64,000 nt of DNA from Desulfoluna butyratoxydans (GTDB taxonomy: Bacteria; Desulfobacterota; Desulfobacteria; Desulfobacterales; Desulfolunaceae): the NCBI RefSeq assembly GCF_900699765.1, contig NZ_CAADHO010000003.1, forward strand, positions 434,001 to 498,000, in the 5' to 3' direction. Positions 17,753 through 25,567 of the stretch are shown here, piece after piece. Below the pieces are notes generated by a model. That model ran no database searches and was not told the origin of the DNA. It saw only the letters and a list, made by a program, of their open reading frames with translations. A program made the translations under genes and the position numbers. Numbering within the stretch: the first letter of the stretch is position 1; each line of letters opens with the position of its first letter.

Positions 17753-18820
17753 ATGCCTTCACTCGATTTTGAAAAAGAAAAAAAGACCTTCAGAGCATAT
17801 TACGACCAGAATTTTCAGATACTCGATGAGGCAAGAAAATCCTTTGTCACGTTGGTAAAAGCACTGATAACAAATGATTCTTCCCTCACGGGTTCCACTG
17901 TCTACGGGCGTGTGAAACAGAAAGAAGAGTGCATTAAGAAATTTTCCCGTAAATATCGCTCGAAGCTTGAAGAAACAGAGACTCACTATGAAATAAAAGA
18001 ATACATTACGGATTTGATCGGGTTAAGGGTGGTGTGTCTCTATCAGGACGATATAGAAAAATTATCGGACATGCTCAATGAACACTTCGATGTGATTGAC
18101 GTGACGGATAAAATCTCTGAATTGGAGAGCACGGAAGACTCTTTTGGCTACAAAGGGCTTCACGTGGATCTACGATTAAATGAGGACAGGAGAAACCTTC
18201 CTGAATACAAGCCGTATAGTGAATTTAATTTTGAAATTCAAATACGAACCATTATCCAGGATTCCTGGAGTGCCCTTGACCACAAAATCAAATACAAAAA
18301 ATCAATTCCACAGCACCTTAAAAGAAGAATCAATGTTCTCTCTGCGCTGTTCGAATTGGCAGATAGCGAATTTAGAGAGATACGGGACGCCACCCTTGCC
18401 GAGATTGAAAAGGCCAGCAAGGAAGATATCCCTTCCCCCACATCTGATGCTGAACCCGAACAGAAAACGAAAAAGAATAAAAATGTCTATGAACTCAACG
18501 CGTTCAACTTCCTTAGGATCGGCGGGCATTTTTTCAGTAACTACGAGTTTGAAACCCATAAAGTGGATGGGTTTGTTCAAAATGTCCATGAGTTGTGCCC
18601 GGGGATAACGCGGGCAAAATTTCATAAGCTGATAAATAAGAATATTACCAAAGTAAAAGCCTACAATGATTATTCTATAAAAAAGAATCAGACTGAGGGG
18701 TTTAACCCCTATTCAGTCATTCGGCATTGCCTGTACCTGGGGAACAGAACAACCTTTCGAAGGGTCCTTGCAAACGCTGCCAGAAAATCCTTTGACGAAT
18801 GGCTTGACGCGAATCCATAA
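17753..18820 (+). CDS. RelA/SpoT-domain nucleotide synthetase (small alarmone synthetase or ToxSAS-like)
   Basis: Stand-alone RelA/SpoT synthetase-domain protein, 355 residues, without HD hydrolase, TGS or ACT domains. Visible synthetase motifs: basic RVKQKEECIKKFSRKY (about 53-68), DLIGLRVVCLY (about 88-98), G-loop region FGYKGLHVDLRL (about 132-143), and FEIQIRTIIQDSWSALDHK (about 158-176) holding the catalytic Glu in the ExQxRT motif. Family members transfer pyrophosphate from ATP to GDP/GTP, to adenosine nucleotides, or to the tRNA CCA end (toxic ToxSAS). A C-terminal extension of about 150 residues with no recognised domain could be regulatory or an in-cis antitoxin. The gene is AT-richer than its neighbours. 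The start follows AAGGA. Confidence 0.8.
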   Translation: MPSLDFEKEKKTFRAYYDQNFQILDEARKSFVTLVKALITNDSSLTGSTVYGRVKQKEECIKKFSRKYRSKLEETETHYEIKEYITDLIGLRVVCLYQDDIEKLSDMLNEHFDVIDVTDKISELESTEDSFGYKGLHVDLRLNEDRRNLPEYKPYSEFNFEIQIRTIIQDSWSALDHKIKYKKSIPQHLKRRINVLSALFELADSEFREIRDATLAEIEKASKEDIPSPTSDAEPEQKTKKNKNVYELNAFNFLRIGGHFFSNYEFETHKVDGFVQNVHELCPGITRAKFHKLINKNITKVKAYNDYSIKKNQTEGFNPYSVIRHCLYLGNRTTFRRVLANAARKSFDEWLDANP

Positions 18821-18842
18821 AGAGCAAAGGGCCTGCCCACCA

Positions 18843-18866
18843 AATGATGTAATCCATTACATCATT
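18843..18866. terminator. Perfect 11-bp palindrome downstream of the synthetase gene
   Basis: AATGATGTAAT and its exact inverse complement are separated by two bases, 22 bases after the stop codon. No T-run follows, so it could be a weak terminator, an mRNA 3' stem or a protein-binding site. Confidence 0.4.
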
Positions 18867-18984
18867 CCTGCCATGCTATAACCTGAATTCCCTAAATCTA
18901 CCCGTGATGTTCCATATGTGGTGTTCGTGTTTTGCTTGATTCGCTACATGTTGGTGGTATGTTTTTTGCTGATTTTGGCGGTCA

Positions 18985-19068
18985 ACACAAGAAAAAGCCA
19001 AACCCGATGTGAGTCGGGGACGGAAAGCCCACGGGTCTCATGGGGAGATGGCCGGGTTGCTCTTGCCG
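18985..19068 (+). ncRNA. Cyclic di-GMP-I (GEMM-I) riboswitch
   Basis: Sequence and layout match the GEMM-I consensus: GCCAAACC, then a CCCGA/TCGGG hairpin (P2), then GGGACGGAAAGCC, then a second hairpin (P3) containing CACGGGTCTCATGGGGAGATGG and ending in GGCCGGGTTGC. It lies 23 bases upstream of the PEP-CTERM gene start, overlapping no other gene. The family binds cyclic di-GMP. Whether binding turns the gene on or off is not readable. Confidence 0.85.
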
Positions 19069-19090
19069 CAAAAGCAAAGGACTGCAGAAA

Positions 19091-19612
19091 ATGAGAAAAA
19101 TTTTATGTATGTTATGCTTTTTGGTGTTTGCTTTGGCCGGGCCGCTGGGGGCGACAACCATCGACCCCACCCAGGGCTGGACCGGGTATTTTGGCTGGAC
19201 CGGTGGGTTGGGTCAGATCGACAGCATCGACCAGGATTCGACCCAGGACGAGTGGTATATTACTGTGGCCGAAGATTCCAGCATGGCTGTGGCCACAGCC
19301 TGGGATGCGTTTGTCCCCGGCGATGAGTTCGCTTTTTATGTTGATGGTGCCGAGGTGGCCTGGGACGAGACCTATGTGGACGGAAGCGGGTATTTCCATG
19401 GCCTGTACAACGACCTGTTCCTTACCGCCGGTACCCACACACTGACCTTCTTCGTGACGGCAATGGCTGACGGTTTTGACTATGGTGGCGCCTATGCAGA
19501 ATTCTCTCCTGTGGATGCTGCTGCGCCCGTTCCCGAGCCCGCAACATTTTTTCTGCTTGGGGCAGGGTTGCTTGGGTTTGCAGGCTTGAGGCGAAAGAAG
19601 ATGGCCAGCTAA
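19091..19612 (+). CDS. PEP-CTERM sorting domain protein
   Basis: Exported 173-residue protein with signal peptide MRKILCMLCFLVFALAGPLG and the C-terminal tripartite PEP-CTERM signal: VPEPATFFLLGAGLLGFAGL followed by RRKKMAS. Such proteins are processed by an exosortase and linked to extracellular matrix or exopolysaccharide. The mature domain (about 25-145) is acidic and rich in Gly, Trp and aromatic residues with predicted beta structure, including DEFAFYVDGAEVAWDETYVD. The ATG at 19091 follows AAAGGACTG. A c-di-GMP-I riboswitch lies immediately upstream, linking it to sessile-lifestyle control. No exosortase gene is present in the window. Confidence 0.9.
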   Translation: MRKILCMLCFLVFALAGPLGATTIDPTQGWTGYFGWTGGLGQIDSIDQDSTQDEWYITVAEDSSMAVATAWDAFVPGDEFAFYVDGAEVAWDETYVDGSGYFHGLYNDLFLTAGTHTLTFFVTAMADGFDYGGAYAEFSPVDAAAPVPEPATFFLLGAGLLGFAGLRRKKMAS

Positions 19613-19631
19613 ATTTTACTTTGATGACTCT

Positions 19632-19670
19632 GGCGGGCAGATGGCACGATCTCTGCCCGCCTGTTTTTTT
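19632..19670 (+). terminator. Rho-independent terminator after the PEP-CTERM gene
   Basis: GGCGGGCAGA/TCTGCCCGCC makes a perfect 10-bp stem, followed by a T-run. Confidence 0.9.
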
Positions 19671-19773
19671 GGGGTGGGGGATAAAGAATGGGTAAGAGGG
19701 GCGGCGAGTCTCGTCCAGGCGACCCCGCCTCCGACACAGCGGAGCCTTGCCCCACTGCGTTTCAGCACGCATT

Positions 19774-19818
19774 AAAAAAGGGCTTTGACGGCATATTTCG
19801 CGTCAGAGCCCTTTTTTG
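19774..19818. terminator. Bidirectional terminator
   Basis: AAAAAAGGGCTTTGACG pairs with CGTCAGAGCCCTTTTTT; A and T tracts flank the stem on both strands. It terminates the minus-strand LTXXQ gene and backs up the terminator of the PEP-CTERM gene. Confidence 0.85.
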
Positions 19819-19872
19819 GATGCGGGTTTCAAGGGGCTTACCGGATCAACACAGGCGCTGAGTTGGTGGTCT

Positions 19873-20655
19873 TCAGTTTACTGTCTTACGTGTCAGAAAG
19901 ATCATGTGCAGGAGTTTTCTTTTCTGGGGCGTGGTGAGGACATCCTTGGACTTGAGCTTGTATTTTACCTTGTTGTCGATGAGCTTGGTTCCCAGGTCGG
20001 TGATGGCCAGAAGGAGCTTGTCCACTTTGTCGCTGTCAACTTCCTCGTTGATCAGCTCGTTTTCAAGGTCGATGACCTTGAACTTGATATCTCGTTTGAT
20101 TTTCAGTTCATTGATCATCATCTGGGTTCTGTTGCTGATGATCTCTTTGACCTGTTTGTCGCTGAGCCCCAAGAGGTCGATGAGGTCGTCCAGCTGAACA
20201 TAGGTCGGAAGGGCCTTGTCCGCATATTCATCCTCGAATTCCAGGCTGTGGACGAGGCGGAAGCGCTGTTCCTGGGTCAGGACGTTTTTGATTTTGAGGA
20301 TGTACTCCACCTTGGTCCGGATCATTTTTCCGTAGAGTTTGCTGATGTCCGTGACCAGCCTGTTGACATTCCTGGCTGTTTTTCTCTCCTCACGGCTCGT
20401 TGTGACCTGATCCTCCTGGCGAAGTATGGTGGTGAGCTCGGAGAATTTGGACTCGATTTCCGTCATCATCTCGTTTTCTTTGCCAATGTACTCTTCAATG
20501 GTGTCCCCTATGAGATCCATCTGCTCGGCAGTGAGGTCAAAGGTGTCCAGGGGAAGCAGCTTGCTTTCCGCTGCGAGTGCCGAACCGGAGCTTGACAACA
20601 GAAAACCAACCAGGATCAGAAGGATCCATACACAACGTTTTTTGAGTGACATCAT
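19873..20655 (-). CDS. Periplasmic LTXXQ-repeat protein (Spy/CpxP-like, duplicated)
   Basis: Exported, almost entirely helical protein of 260 residues. Signal peptide about 1-28 (MMSLKKRCVWILLILVGFLL). Two related halves follow, each ending in an LTXXQ-type motif: LTQEQRFRLVHSLEF (about 125-140) and LTTPQKRKLLHMIFL (about 240-255). LTXXQ motifs are the mark of Spy/CpxP-type periplasmic chaperones and metal-responsive ZraP relatives, which are usually about half this length, so this looks like a tandem duplication in one chain. The start is preceded by AAAGGAAAG. Chaperone or metal-stress function is inferred from the fold family. Confidence 0.7.
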   Translation of the reverse strand: MMSLKKRCVWILLILVGFLLSSSGSALAAESKLLPLDTFDLTAEQMDLIGDTIEEYIGKENEMMTEIESKFSELTTILRQEDQVTTSREERKTARNVNRLVTDISKLYGKMIRTKVEYILKIKNVLTQEQRFRLVHSLEFEDEYADKALPTYVQLDDLIDLLGLSDKQVKEIISNRTQMMINELKIKRDIKFKVIDLENELINEEVDSDKVDKLLLAITDLGTKLIDNKVKYKLKSKDVLTTPQKRKLLHMIFLTRKTVN

Positions 20656-20949
20656 GGCGCTTTCCTTTGTTGGTGGTTAGGGAATCCGCAACAATAACAC
20701 GGGCAATAACAGAACCTGTGCATGCCTGGGGCAGGCTGACATGGCATGGAAAAGACTGGGCAGGGAGAATCCTGCCGGGATATCTGCCCTGCTTGGATGC
20801 GTCTCAGGATGGGATGGGCGGAAAGGTGGGGGGCGCCGCCCTTCTCCCGCGCGGCAGAAGGGCGGGGGACGGCGGCGGGTATGCATGTAATCGACTCAAA
20901 GTATACGGAATTTAGGCGCGGTTAGCAACTGTGCAGCGCCAAGGCCTGC

Positions 20950-21432
20950 TTATTCCTGAGCGCCGGGGCCAGGGGCGGCCTTGCCGGTGAGGTGAGCGAT
21001 GTCCACGGCCACCACCGTGGTTTTGTCACAGGCGTTGCTGATGTAAGCCTCCCCGGAGGAGACATGGTCGGGAGAGAGCCTGCGGACAAGGGCCAGGAGC
21101 CCCTCTTTTTTCTCGTCTCCCTCCAGGATGCGGGCCGTGCCGAAGGCCACGACGCTCTGGAACCGGGTGGTGAATTTTTCCGGTACGACCTCAGCCTGTG
21201 TCACCACGCAGAAGGAGACCCGGGAACAATGGGCGATGTTGTCCAGTTTGTGACCTGACGGGGCGCAGTGGAAAACGATCCGCCCGTCGTGGAGCACATA
21301 GTTGAGGGGAACCCCGTAGGGAGTACCGTCCTCACCGACGGTGGAGAGGGTTCCATATTCCCCTGCTTTGAGGATATCAAGGGCGGCTTCGTGGCTGAGG
21401 CCTTTTTTGGCGCGTTTCATTTCTTTGAACAC
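20950..21432 (-). CDS. Pyridoxamine 5'-phosphate oxidase-family flavoprotein (NimA-like)
   Basis: Predicted 160-residue split-barrel FMN/F420-type flavin-binding protein. The N-terminal MKRAKKGLSHEAALDILKAG leads into EYGTLSTVGEDGTPYGVPLN, the PPOX-barrel opening typical of the NimA (5-nitroimidazole resistance) subfamily. IVFHCAPSGHKLDNI, with its His in the NimA-type motif, and SVVAFGTARILE follow. Substrates of the family are diverse, so no reaction is assigned. Monocistronic. The start at 21432 leads directly into the MFKEMKR sequence. Confidence 0.82.
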   Translation of the reverse strand: MFKEMKRAKKGLSHEAALDILKAGEYGTLSTVGEDGTPYGVPLNYVLHDGRIVFHCAPSGHKLDNIAHCSRVSFCVVTQAEVVPEKFTTRFQSVVAFGTARILEGDEKKEGLLALVRRLSPDHVSSGEAYISNACDKTTVVAVDIAHLTGKAAPGPGAQE

Positions 21433-21629
21433 CTTATTACTCCTTCGGTCTTGTTTCCGTGGTGGCTCCCCGGAAAAGGGATACCCTGGGCTGTTTTGTC
21501 TGCTGTGTCAGATGACAGCATACACCGGCTTTTGCCCGGCCAAAAGAGGGGGAATGAAAAAAGAGCTGGAAACGGGGGGCGGACAATGAAAACAAAAAGG
21601 TTTGATAAACAGGCCTTAAGAAAATATGG
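21433..21629. other. Intergenic, nothing recognised
   Basis: Divergent spacer ending in the MITE-related fragment. No gene or conserved element supported. Confidence 0.35.
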
Positions 21630-21735
21630 TTAGCCCGGATAGTTCACGACTCGAATGCACCCATATTCAAGGCATCAGAGCTGCAGATGTAGTGGTTTAC
21701 CTCACTGCTCTGATAACGCAGCAGAAGACCGATTC
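21630..21735. repeat. Fragment of the MITE-like element
   Basis: Begins TTAGCCCGGATAGTTCACGA and continues with CCATATTCAAGGCATCAG and CTGATAACGCAG segments that match, in the opposite orientation, the right part of the element at 9143-9391. The other end is missing. It lies just upstream of the cyclophilin gene. Confidence 0.6.
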
Positions 21736-21759
21736 ATTCTTTTTAACCCAGGAGACCCC

Positions 21760-22365
21760 ATGAAAACCACGACGTCCATTTTGCTCAGTCTGATTGTTCT
21801 TTTTGCTTCAAGCTCACTGGCCTTTGGCGCTGAAACAGCAACGGGAACCAACCCAACCGGCGAAATCAGGGCCGCCATGGAGACCAGCAAGGGCGTGATC
21901 AACCTGACCCTTTACGCAGACAAAGCCCCCGTCACCGTGGCCAACTTCGTGAACCTTGCCAACCGTGGCTTCTACGACGGCCTGATTTTTCATCGCGTCA
22001 TCGACAACTTCATGATCCAGGGCGGATGCCCCCAGGGCACAGGACGAGGAAACCCCGGTTACCGGTTCCAGGACGAATTCCACCCCGATCTCCGCCACAG
22101 CGGCCCCGGCACCCTCTCCATGGCAAACGCGGGCCCCAACACCAACGGCAGCCAGTTTTTTATCACCCACGTGGCAACCCCCTGGCTCGATAAAAGGCAC
22201 TCCGTGTTTGGCCATGTGGTGAGCGACAAAGATCAGGAGGTGGTGAACAAGATCAAGCGCGGGGATCGCATCATCAAGGTTACCATTTCAGGCGACACAC
22301 GTGCCCTTCTTGATGAGCAAAAAGAGCACATTGCCGCGTGGAATAAAACCCTCGATTCAAAATAA
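21760..22365 (+). CDS. Exported cyclophilin-type peptidyl-prolyl isomerase
   Basis: Periplasmic PPIase assisting folding of exported proteins. The 201-residue protein has a signal peptide ([20 protein letters not shown], cleavage near AFGA) and a compact cyclophilin domain with [13 protein letters not shown] (catalytic Arg), [16 protein letters not shown] and the C-terminal HSVFGHV. The ATG at 21760 follows CAGGAGACCCC. The frame is open further upstream, but that part lies in the repeat fragment. A strong terminator follows. PpiA/PpiB-like; the cyclosporin-binding Trp region reads [10 protein letters not shown] as in many bacterial forms. Confidence 0.92.
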   Translation: MKTTTSILLSLIVLFASSSLAFGAETATGTNPTGEIRAAMETSKGVINLTLYADKAPVTVANFVNLANRGFYDGLIFHRVIDNFMIQGGCPQGTGRGNPGYRFQDEFHPDLRHSGPGTLSMANAGPNTNGSQFFITHVATPWLDKRHSVFGHVVSDKDQEVVNKIKRGDRIIKVTISGDTRALLDEQKEHIAAWNKTLDSK

Positions 22366-22410
22366 CCCCGGTGGGAGGGGGGCCGTCCGAAGGCCCGTGC
22401 ATGAACGAAC

Positions 22411-22452
22411 AAGGGTTGTGCCGTTTTTTTTTATGGCGCAACCCTTTTTTTG
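22411..22452. terminator. Convergent bidirectional terminator
   Basis: AGGGTTGTGCC pairs with GGCGCAACCCT and is followed by seven T on the plus strand. It lies between the cyclophilin gene and the converging ABC permease gene. Confidence 0.85.
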
Positions 22453-23265
22453 TTACCGTGAGGCGTCGAGCCTTTTTTCAAGGACGCGGACGCCCAAGGT
22501 CAGCGAGAGGGTGAGGGCGAGGTAGAGGAGTGCCACCACGTTGTAGGTTTCGAAGAATTGAAACGTGGAGGCGGAGTAGACCTTCCCCAGCTGGGTGATG
22601 TCCTGGACCCCTAAGGCGGAGACAAGGGCCGAGTCCTTGATCATGGCCACAAAGTCGTTGGCCAGGGGAGGAAGCACCGTTCGGATGGCCTGGGGGAGGA
22701 TGACGTGCTGCATGGCCTGGCGGCGGCTCATGCCCGAGGCAATGGCCGCTTCCATCTGACCGGAGGGGATGGCCTCGATGCCCGCCCGGAAGATTTCCGC
22801 GATAAAGGCGCTGTAGCCCAGGGTGAGGGCGAGGATGGCTCGCACAACAAAGCTGATGTCTCGGACGCTGATCTTATCAAAGAGGCCCGCCTCAATAAGG
22901 GGCGAGGCGACCCAGTTGAGGCCTTTGACCAGGGACGGGGCGCCCACAAAGGCGATGTAGTAGAGAATGATCAGCATGGGGATGCCGCGGACGATCTCTA
23001 TGTAAAAGGTTGCCACTTCGCGGATCACCCGATTTGAGGAGATGCGCATGAGCCCGAAGAGGAGGCCCAGGGCGGTGGCTGCCGCATAGGCAATGAGGGA
23101 GACATAGAGGGTGGTGTAAAGGCCCCGGGTGAGGGCGGAGAAGATGACGCCGTAGGATTCGCTCCGCACCATGTGCCAGGTGGCGATGCAGCCGAAAAAC
23201 AGGGCGGCAAGCAGCCACGAGGGGATGGACGAGAACAGGGGGAAACGCCGATGTGCAGCTTTCAT
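22453..23265 (-). CDS. Polar amino-acid ABC transporter permease
   Basis: Inner-membrane permease of the HisM/GlnP family, 270 residues with about five to six membrane segments. The N-terminal motif region GLYTTLYVSLIAYAAATALG and the cytoplasmic EAA loop (QMEAAIASGMSRRQAMQHVI, followed by LPQA) are clear; the EAA loop docks the ATPase. It lies downstream of the binding-protein gene with an 86-base gap that contains a strong hairpin. No ATPase gene is adjacent, so the system must share an ATPase encoded elsewhere or use a distant gene. Substrate within the amino-acid class is not readable. Confidence 0.88.
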   Translation of the reverse strand: MKAAHRRFPLFSSIPSWLLAALFFGCIATWHMVRSESYGVIFSALTRGLYTTLYVSLIAYAAATALGLLFGLMRISSNRVIREVATFYIEIVRGIPMLIILYYIAFVGAPSLVKGLNWVASPLIEAGLFDKISVRDISFVVRAILALTLGYSAFIAEIFRAGIEAIPSGQMEAAIASGMSRRQAMQHVILPQAIRTVLPPLANDFVAMIKDSALVSALGVQDITQLGKVYSASTFQFFETYNVVALLYLALTLSLTLGVRVLEKRLDASR

Positions 23266-23305
23266 GGGGGCTCCGAAAAACAGGGAAGAGTGGTCTATAC
23301 GCCAG

Positions 23306-23337
23306 GCGGCCCTTCATCCCACGGGGTGAAGGGCCGC
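23306..23337 (-). terminator. Intra-operon hairpin
   Basis: GCGGCCCTTCATCCC pairs with GGGTGAAGGGCCGC around a 3-base loop, between the binding-protein and permease genes. No T-run follows on the minus strand. It probably stabilises the upstream mRNA and lowers permease expression relative to the binding protein. Confidence 0.6.
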
Positions 23338-23351
23338 TGCATCAAGGCGAG

Positions 23352-24149
23352 CTACTTGTTGTACTCGTAGAACCACTTGGTGTTGAGCTTGTCCAGGAAG
23401 CCGTCTTTTTTCATGGACTCAATGGCCTGGTTGAAGGGCTCCACAAGATCGGAGCCCGGGGTGAAGATGAACCCGAACTCTTCTGTGCCCAGGGGGCCGC
23501 CCACGATCTTCAGCTTGCCGGGCATGGCGCCCATGTAGCCTCGGCTGGAGGCCGCATCCATGAGGACCATGTCCACGTCTCCGGCCACCATGGCCTGAAC
23601 CGCGGCGCCGAAGTTTTCAAACAGCTTGATGCGGGGGTTGGCCTCGTTGCCGTCCAGAACGCTGTAAACACCCACGTAGAAGTTGGTTGTCCCGGCCTGG
23701 GAGCCGATGAGGAGTTTCTTGTCTGCGGCAAACGCCTTCTCGTCTGCAAAGCGGTCTTCATCGGCGCGCACCAGCATGAACTGCTGAGTGACCATGTAAG
23801 GCACGGAGAAGTCCACCTGTTTTTTGCGCTTTTCGTTGATGGTGATGCCGTCCATGCCCACATCGAACTGGCCCTCGCGGATGGCGGAGATCATGGTATC
23901 CCAGGTGCAGACATCCCACTGGATTTCGCAGTTGAGGCGGCGCCCGATCTCATTGACCGCATCGTATTCCCATCCCACGGCTTTACCGGTTGCCGGGTCC
24001 ACAAAGTTCAGGGGCGTGTAGTCGTTGCCGGTGACGGCTGCGACCTTTCTGCCTTTGAGGTCGGGGAGGGCATCGCTGGCCGCGGCAGCCGTCGCAACGG
24101 TCAACAGGGTTGCCAGGACGGCGATACAGGCTTTTCCAGTCCACTTCAT
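23352..24149 (-). CDS. Periplasmic amino-acid-binding protein
   Basis: Solute-binding protein of the family 3 type (polar amino acids), 265 residues. I start at the ATG at 24149 because GAAGGAGAG lies upstream and the product then begins with signal peptide MKWTGKACIAVLATLLTVAT. The mature protein shows family features: YTPLNFVDPATGKAVGWEYD (ligand pocket lobe 1), DVGMDGITINEKRKKQVDFS and EEFGFIFTPGSDL, with the final SMKKDGFLDKLNTKWF typical of the family. The first gene of a two-gene operon with the permease downstream. The MerR/GyrI gene is divergent, 475 bases away. Confidence 0.92.
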   Translation of the reverse strand: MKWTGKACIAVLATLLTVATAAAASDALPDLKGRKVAAVTGNDYTPLNFVDPATGKAVGWEYDAVNEIGRRLNCEIQWDVCTWDTMISAIREGQFDVGMDGITINEKRKKQVDFSVPYMVTQQFMLVRADEDRFADEKAFAADKKLLIGSQAGTTNFYVGVYSVLDGNEANPRIKLFENFGAAVQAMVAGDVDMVLMDAASSRGYMGAMPGKLKIVGGPLGTEEFGFIFTPGSDLVEPFNQAIESMKKDGFLDKLNTKWFYEYNK

Positions 24150-24624
24150 CTTGTCTCTCCTTCTTTCCGGGTGCAACGCGAGGTTCCCTCGCATGGGTCA
24201 GGCATCTTTTTTCATAACAAAAAAAGAAAAATCGGAACCATTCATATAACCTGGCCGGTACGCAAGTCAACCATTGCCTCCGGCAGGTGGCTTTTTGAAA
24301 AAAGCTCCCCCAAAAACGTTCCGGTTGCATGGCGTTGGAAGCCAGAAACCGTCGGCTCGTCAAATGCTTTCGGGACGGTGTGAATCATTAATAAAGCCCG
24401 TTTGATAAGATTTTCAGAAGGTTGGCATCCAGATAAAGCCGCCGGAGGCAAACATGATGGGAATCGTTACATTTTTTCTTGACCTTGACATGATGTGAAC
24501 CTTTAGGGTGCTATGAAAGGCAGAGGGGCCTGTTATCATGGGACGATTTGTCAGGCATGCCTGGGTGGGCCCATGGAATGGGGGCTCAAAATGATATGGA
24601 AACGCTTCAAGGGAGCTGCCCTGT
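24150..24624. other. Divergent intergenic region
   Basis: 475 bases between the binding-protein gene and the MerR-type regulator gene. The TGACCTTGACATGATGTGAAC area near 24480-24500 contains promoter-like TTGACA. No palindrome with clear MerR-operator spacing and no gene seen. Confidence 0.4.
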
Positions 24625-25467
24625 ATGTACAAAATAAGCCATTTTTCAAAACAGACCAAATTATCCCCCCGAATGCTCAGGCATTACGACAGCATCGGCT
24701 TGTTGCAGCCGCAGCATGTGGATGAGGAGACAGGGTACCGGTATTACGCAGAGACCCAGTTTCAGGATGCCATGGAGATCATTCGGCTGAAGCGCTTCGG
24801 GTTTTCCCTGGACCAGATAAAGAGGCTCCTTGAAAACCATGACCCGGAGTATTTCCGAAGCATGCTGCGTATGCAGATCCGGACGTCGGATCAGCTCCTC
24901 AGGGAAGGGAGCTCGATCATCGATGAGATGGAGCAGCTTCTCAGCCAGGGGGATGATGTGCTGGGCAGGATGGTCCAGGCTGAGGCCTACGGCATGTATA
25001 CCGGGGTGGAGCCGGAGCGGTATGTCCTCCGAACACGAGCCGTCATGGCCGAAGACGAGATGAACGAAACCGTTGAGAACCTGCACGAGGACGCCGAAAA
25101 CAGGGGGCTGTTCCCGTACAACCTGTCGGGGGCTGTGTACCATGGCGAAGACCATGACCGGAATGCCGTGGACGTGGAGGTGTTCGTCCCGGTCAGGAAC
25201 AAAACGGGGGAGCCGCAACCATCGGGCAGCAACCCGTGGCCGGAGCACCAGTTGGCTGTCATCCCCTCCCACACCGTGGTTACGACCCTTCACACAGGAC
25301 GGTATGACGACATCGGGTTTGCCTGGCATGCCATCGAAACATGGATCGAGCAGTGGGGCTACAAACAATCCGGCAGCCCTTATGAGGTCTTTCTTCGCTC
25401 AACGGAATCGGCCGTTTCGGAGCACGAGTATGTAACCAGGGTCTGTTACCCCGTTGAAACATCATGA
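24625..25467 (+). CDS. MerR-family regulator with GyrI-like effector domain
   Basis: Transcriptional regulator of 280 residues. The N-terminal winged helix (about 1-70) reads MYKISHFSKQTKLSPRMLRH and YDSIGLLQP, typical of MerR proteins, followed by a long dimerisation helix. Residues about 120-280 resemble the GyrI/AraC-effector (SOUL-like) ligand-binding domain, with HTVVTTLHTGRYDDIGFAWH and YEVFLRS. This is the BltR/BmrR architecture that senses organic or cationic compounds. It lies 100 bases upstream of the agmatine-deiminase homologue in the same direction, which may be its target. Ligand unknown. Confidence 0.88.
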   Translation: MYKISHFSKQTKLSPRMLRHYDSIGLLQPQHVDEETGYRYYAETQFQDAMEIIRLKRFGFSLDQIKRLLENHDPEYFRSMLRMQIRTSDQLLREGSSIIDEMEQLLSQGDDVLGRMVQAEAYGMYTGVEPERYVLRTRAVMAEDEMNETVENLHEDAENRGLFPYNLSGAVYHGEDHDRNAVDVEVFVPVRNKTGEPQPSGSNPWPEHQLAVIPSHTVVTTLHTGRYDDIGFAWHAIETWIEQWGYKQSGSPYEVFLRSTESAVSEHEYVTRVCYPVETS

Positions 25468-25567
25468 CGGATTGCAAAGGGTCGGTAATCCCAAACGCTT
25501 TTGCTCAAGGCCACCTGCGGCTAAGACGACCAGACATGGTTACGAAAACACACAAGGGAAAAACATC

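Noticed and set aside
17382..17762. Minus-strand 126-codon frame upstream of the RelA/SpoT-like gene
   Set aside because: No ribosome site and no recognisable protein pattern; it overlaps the promoter region of the plus-strand gene.
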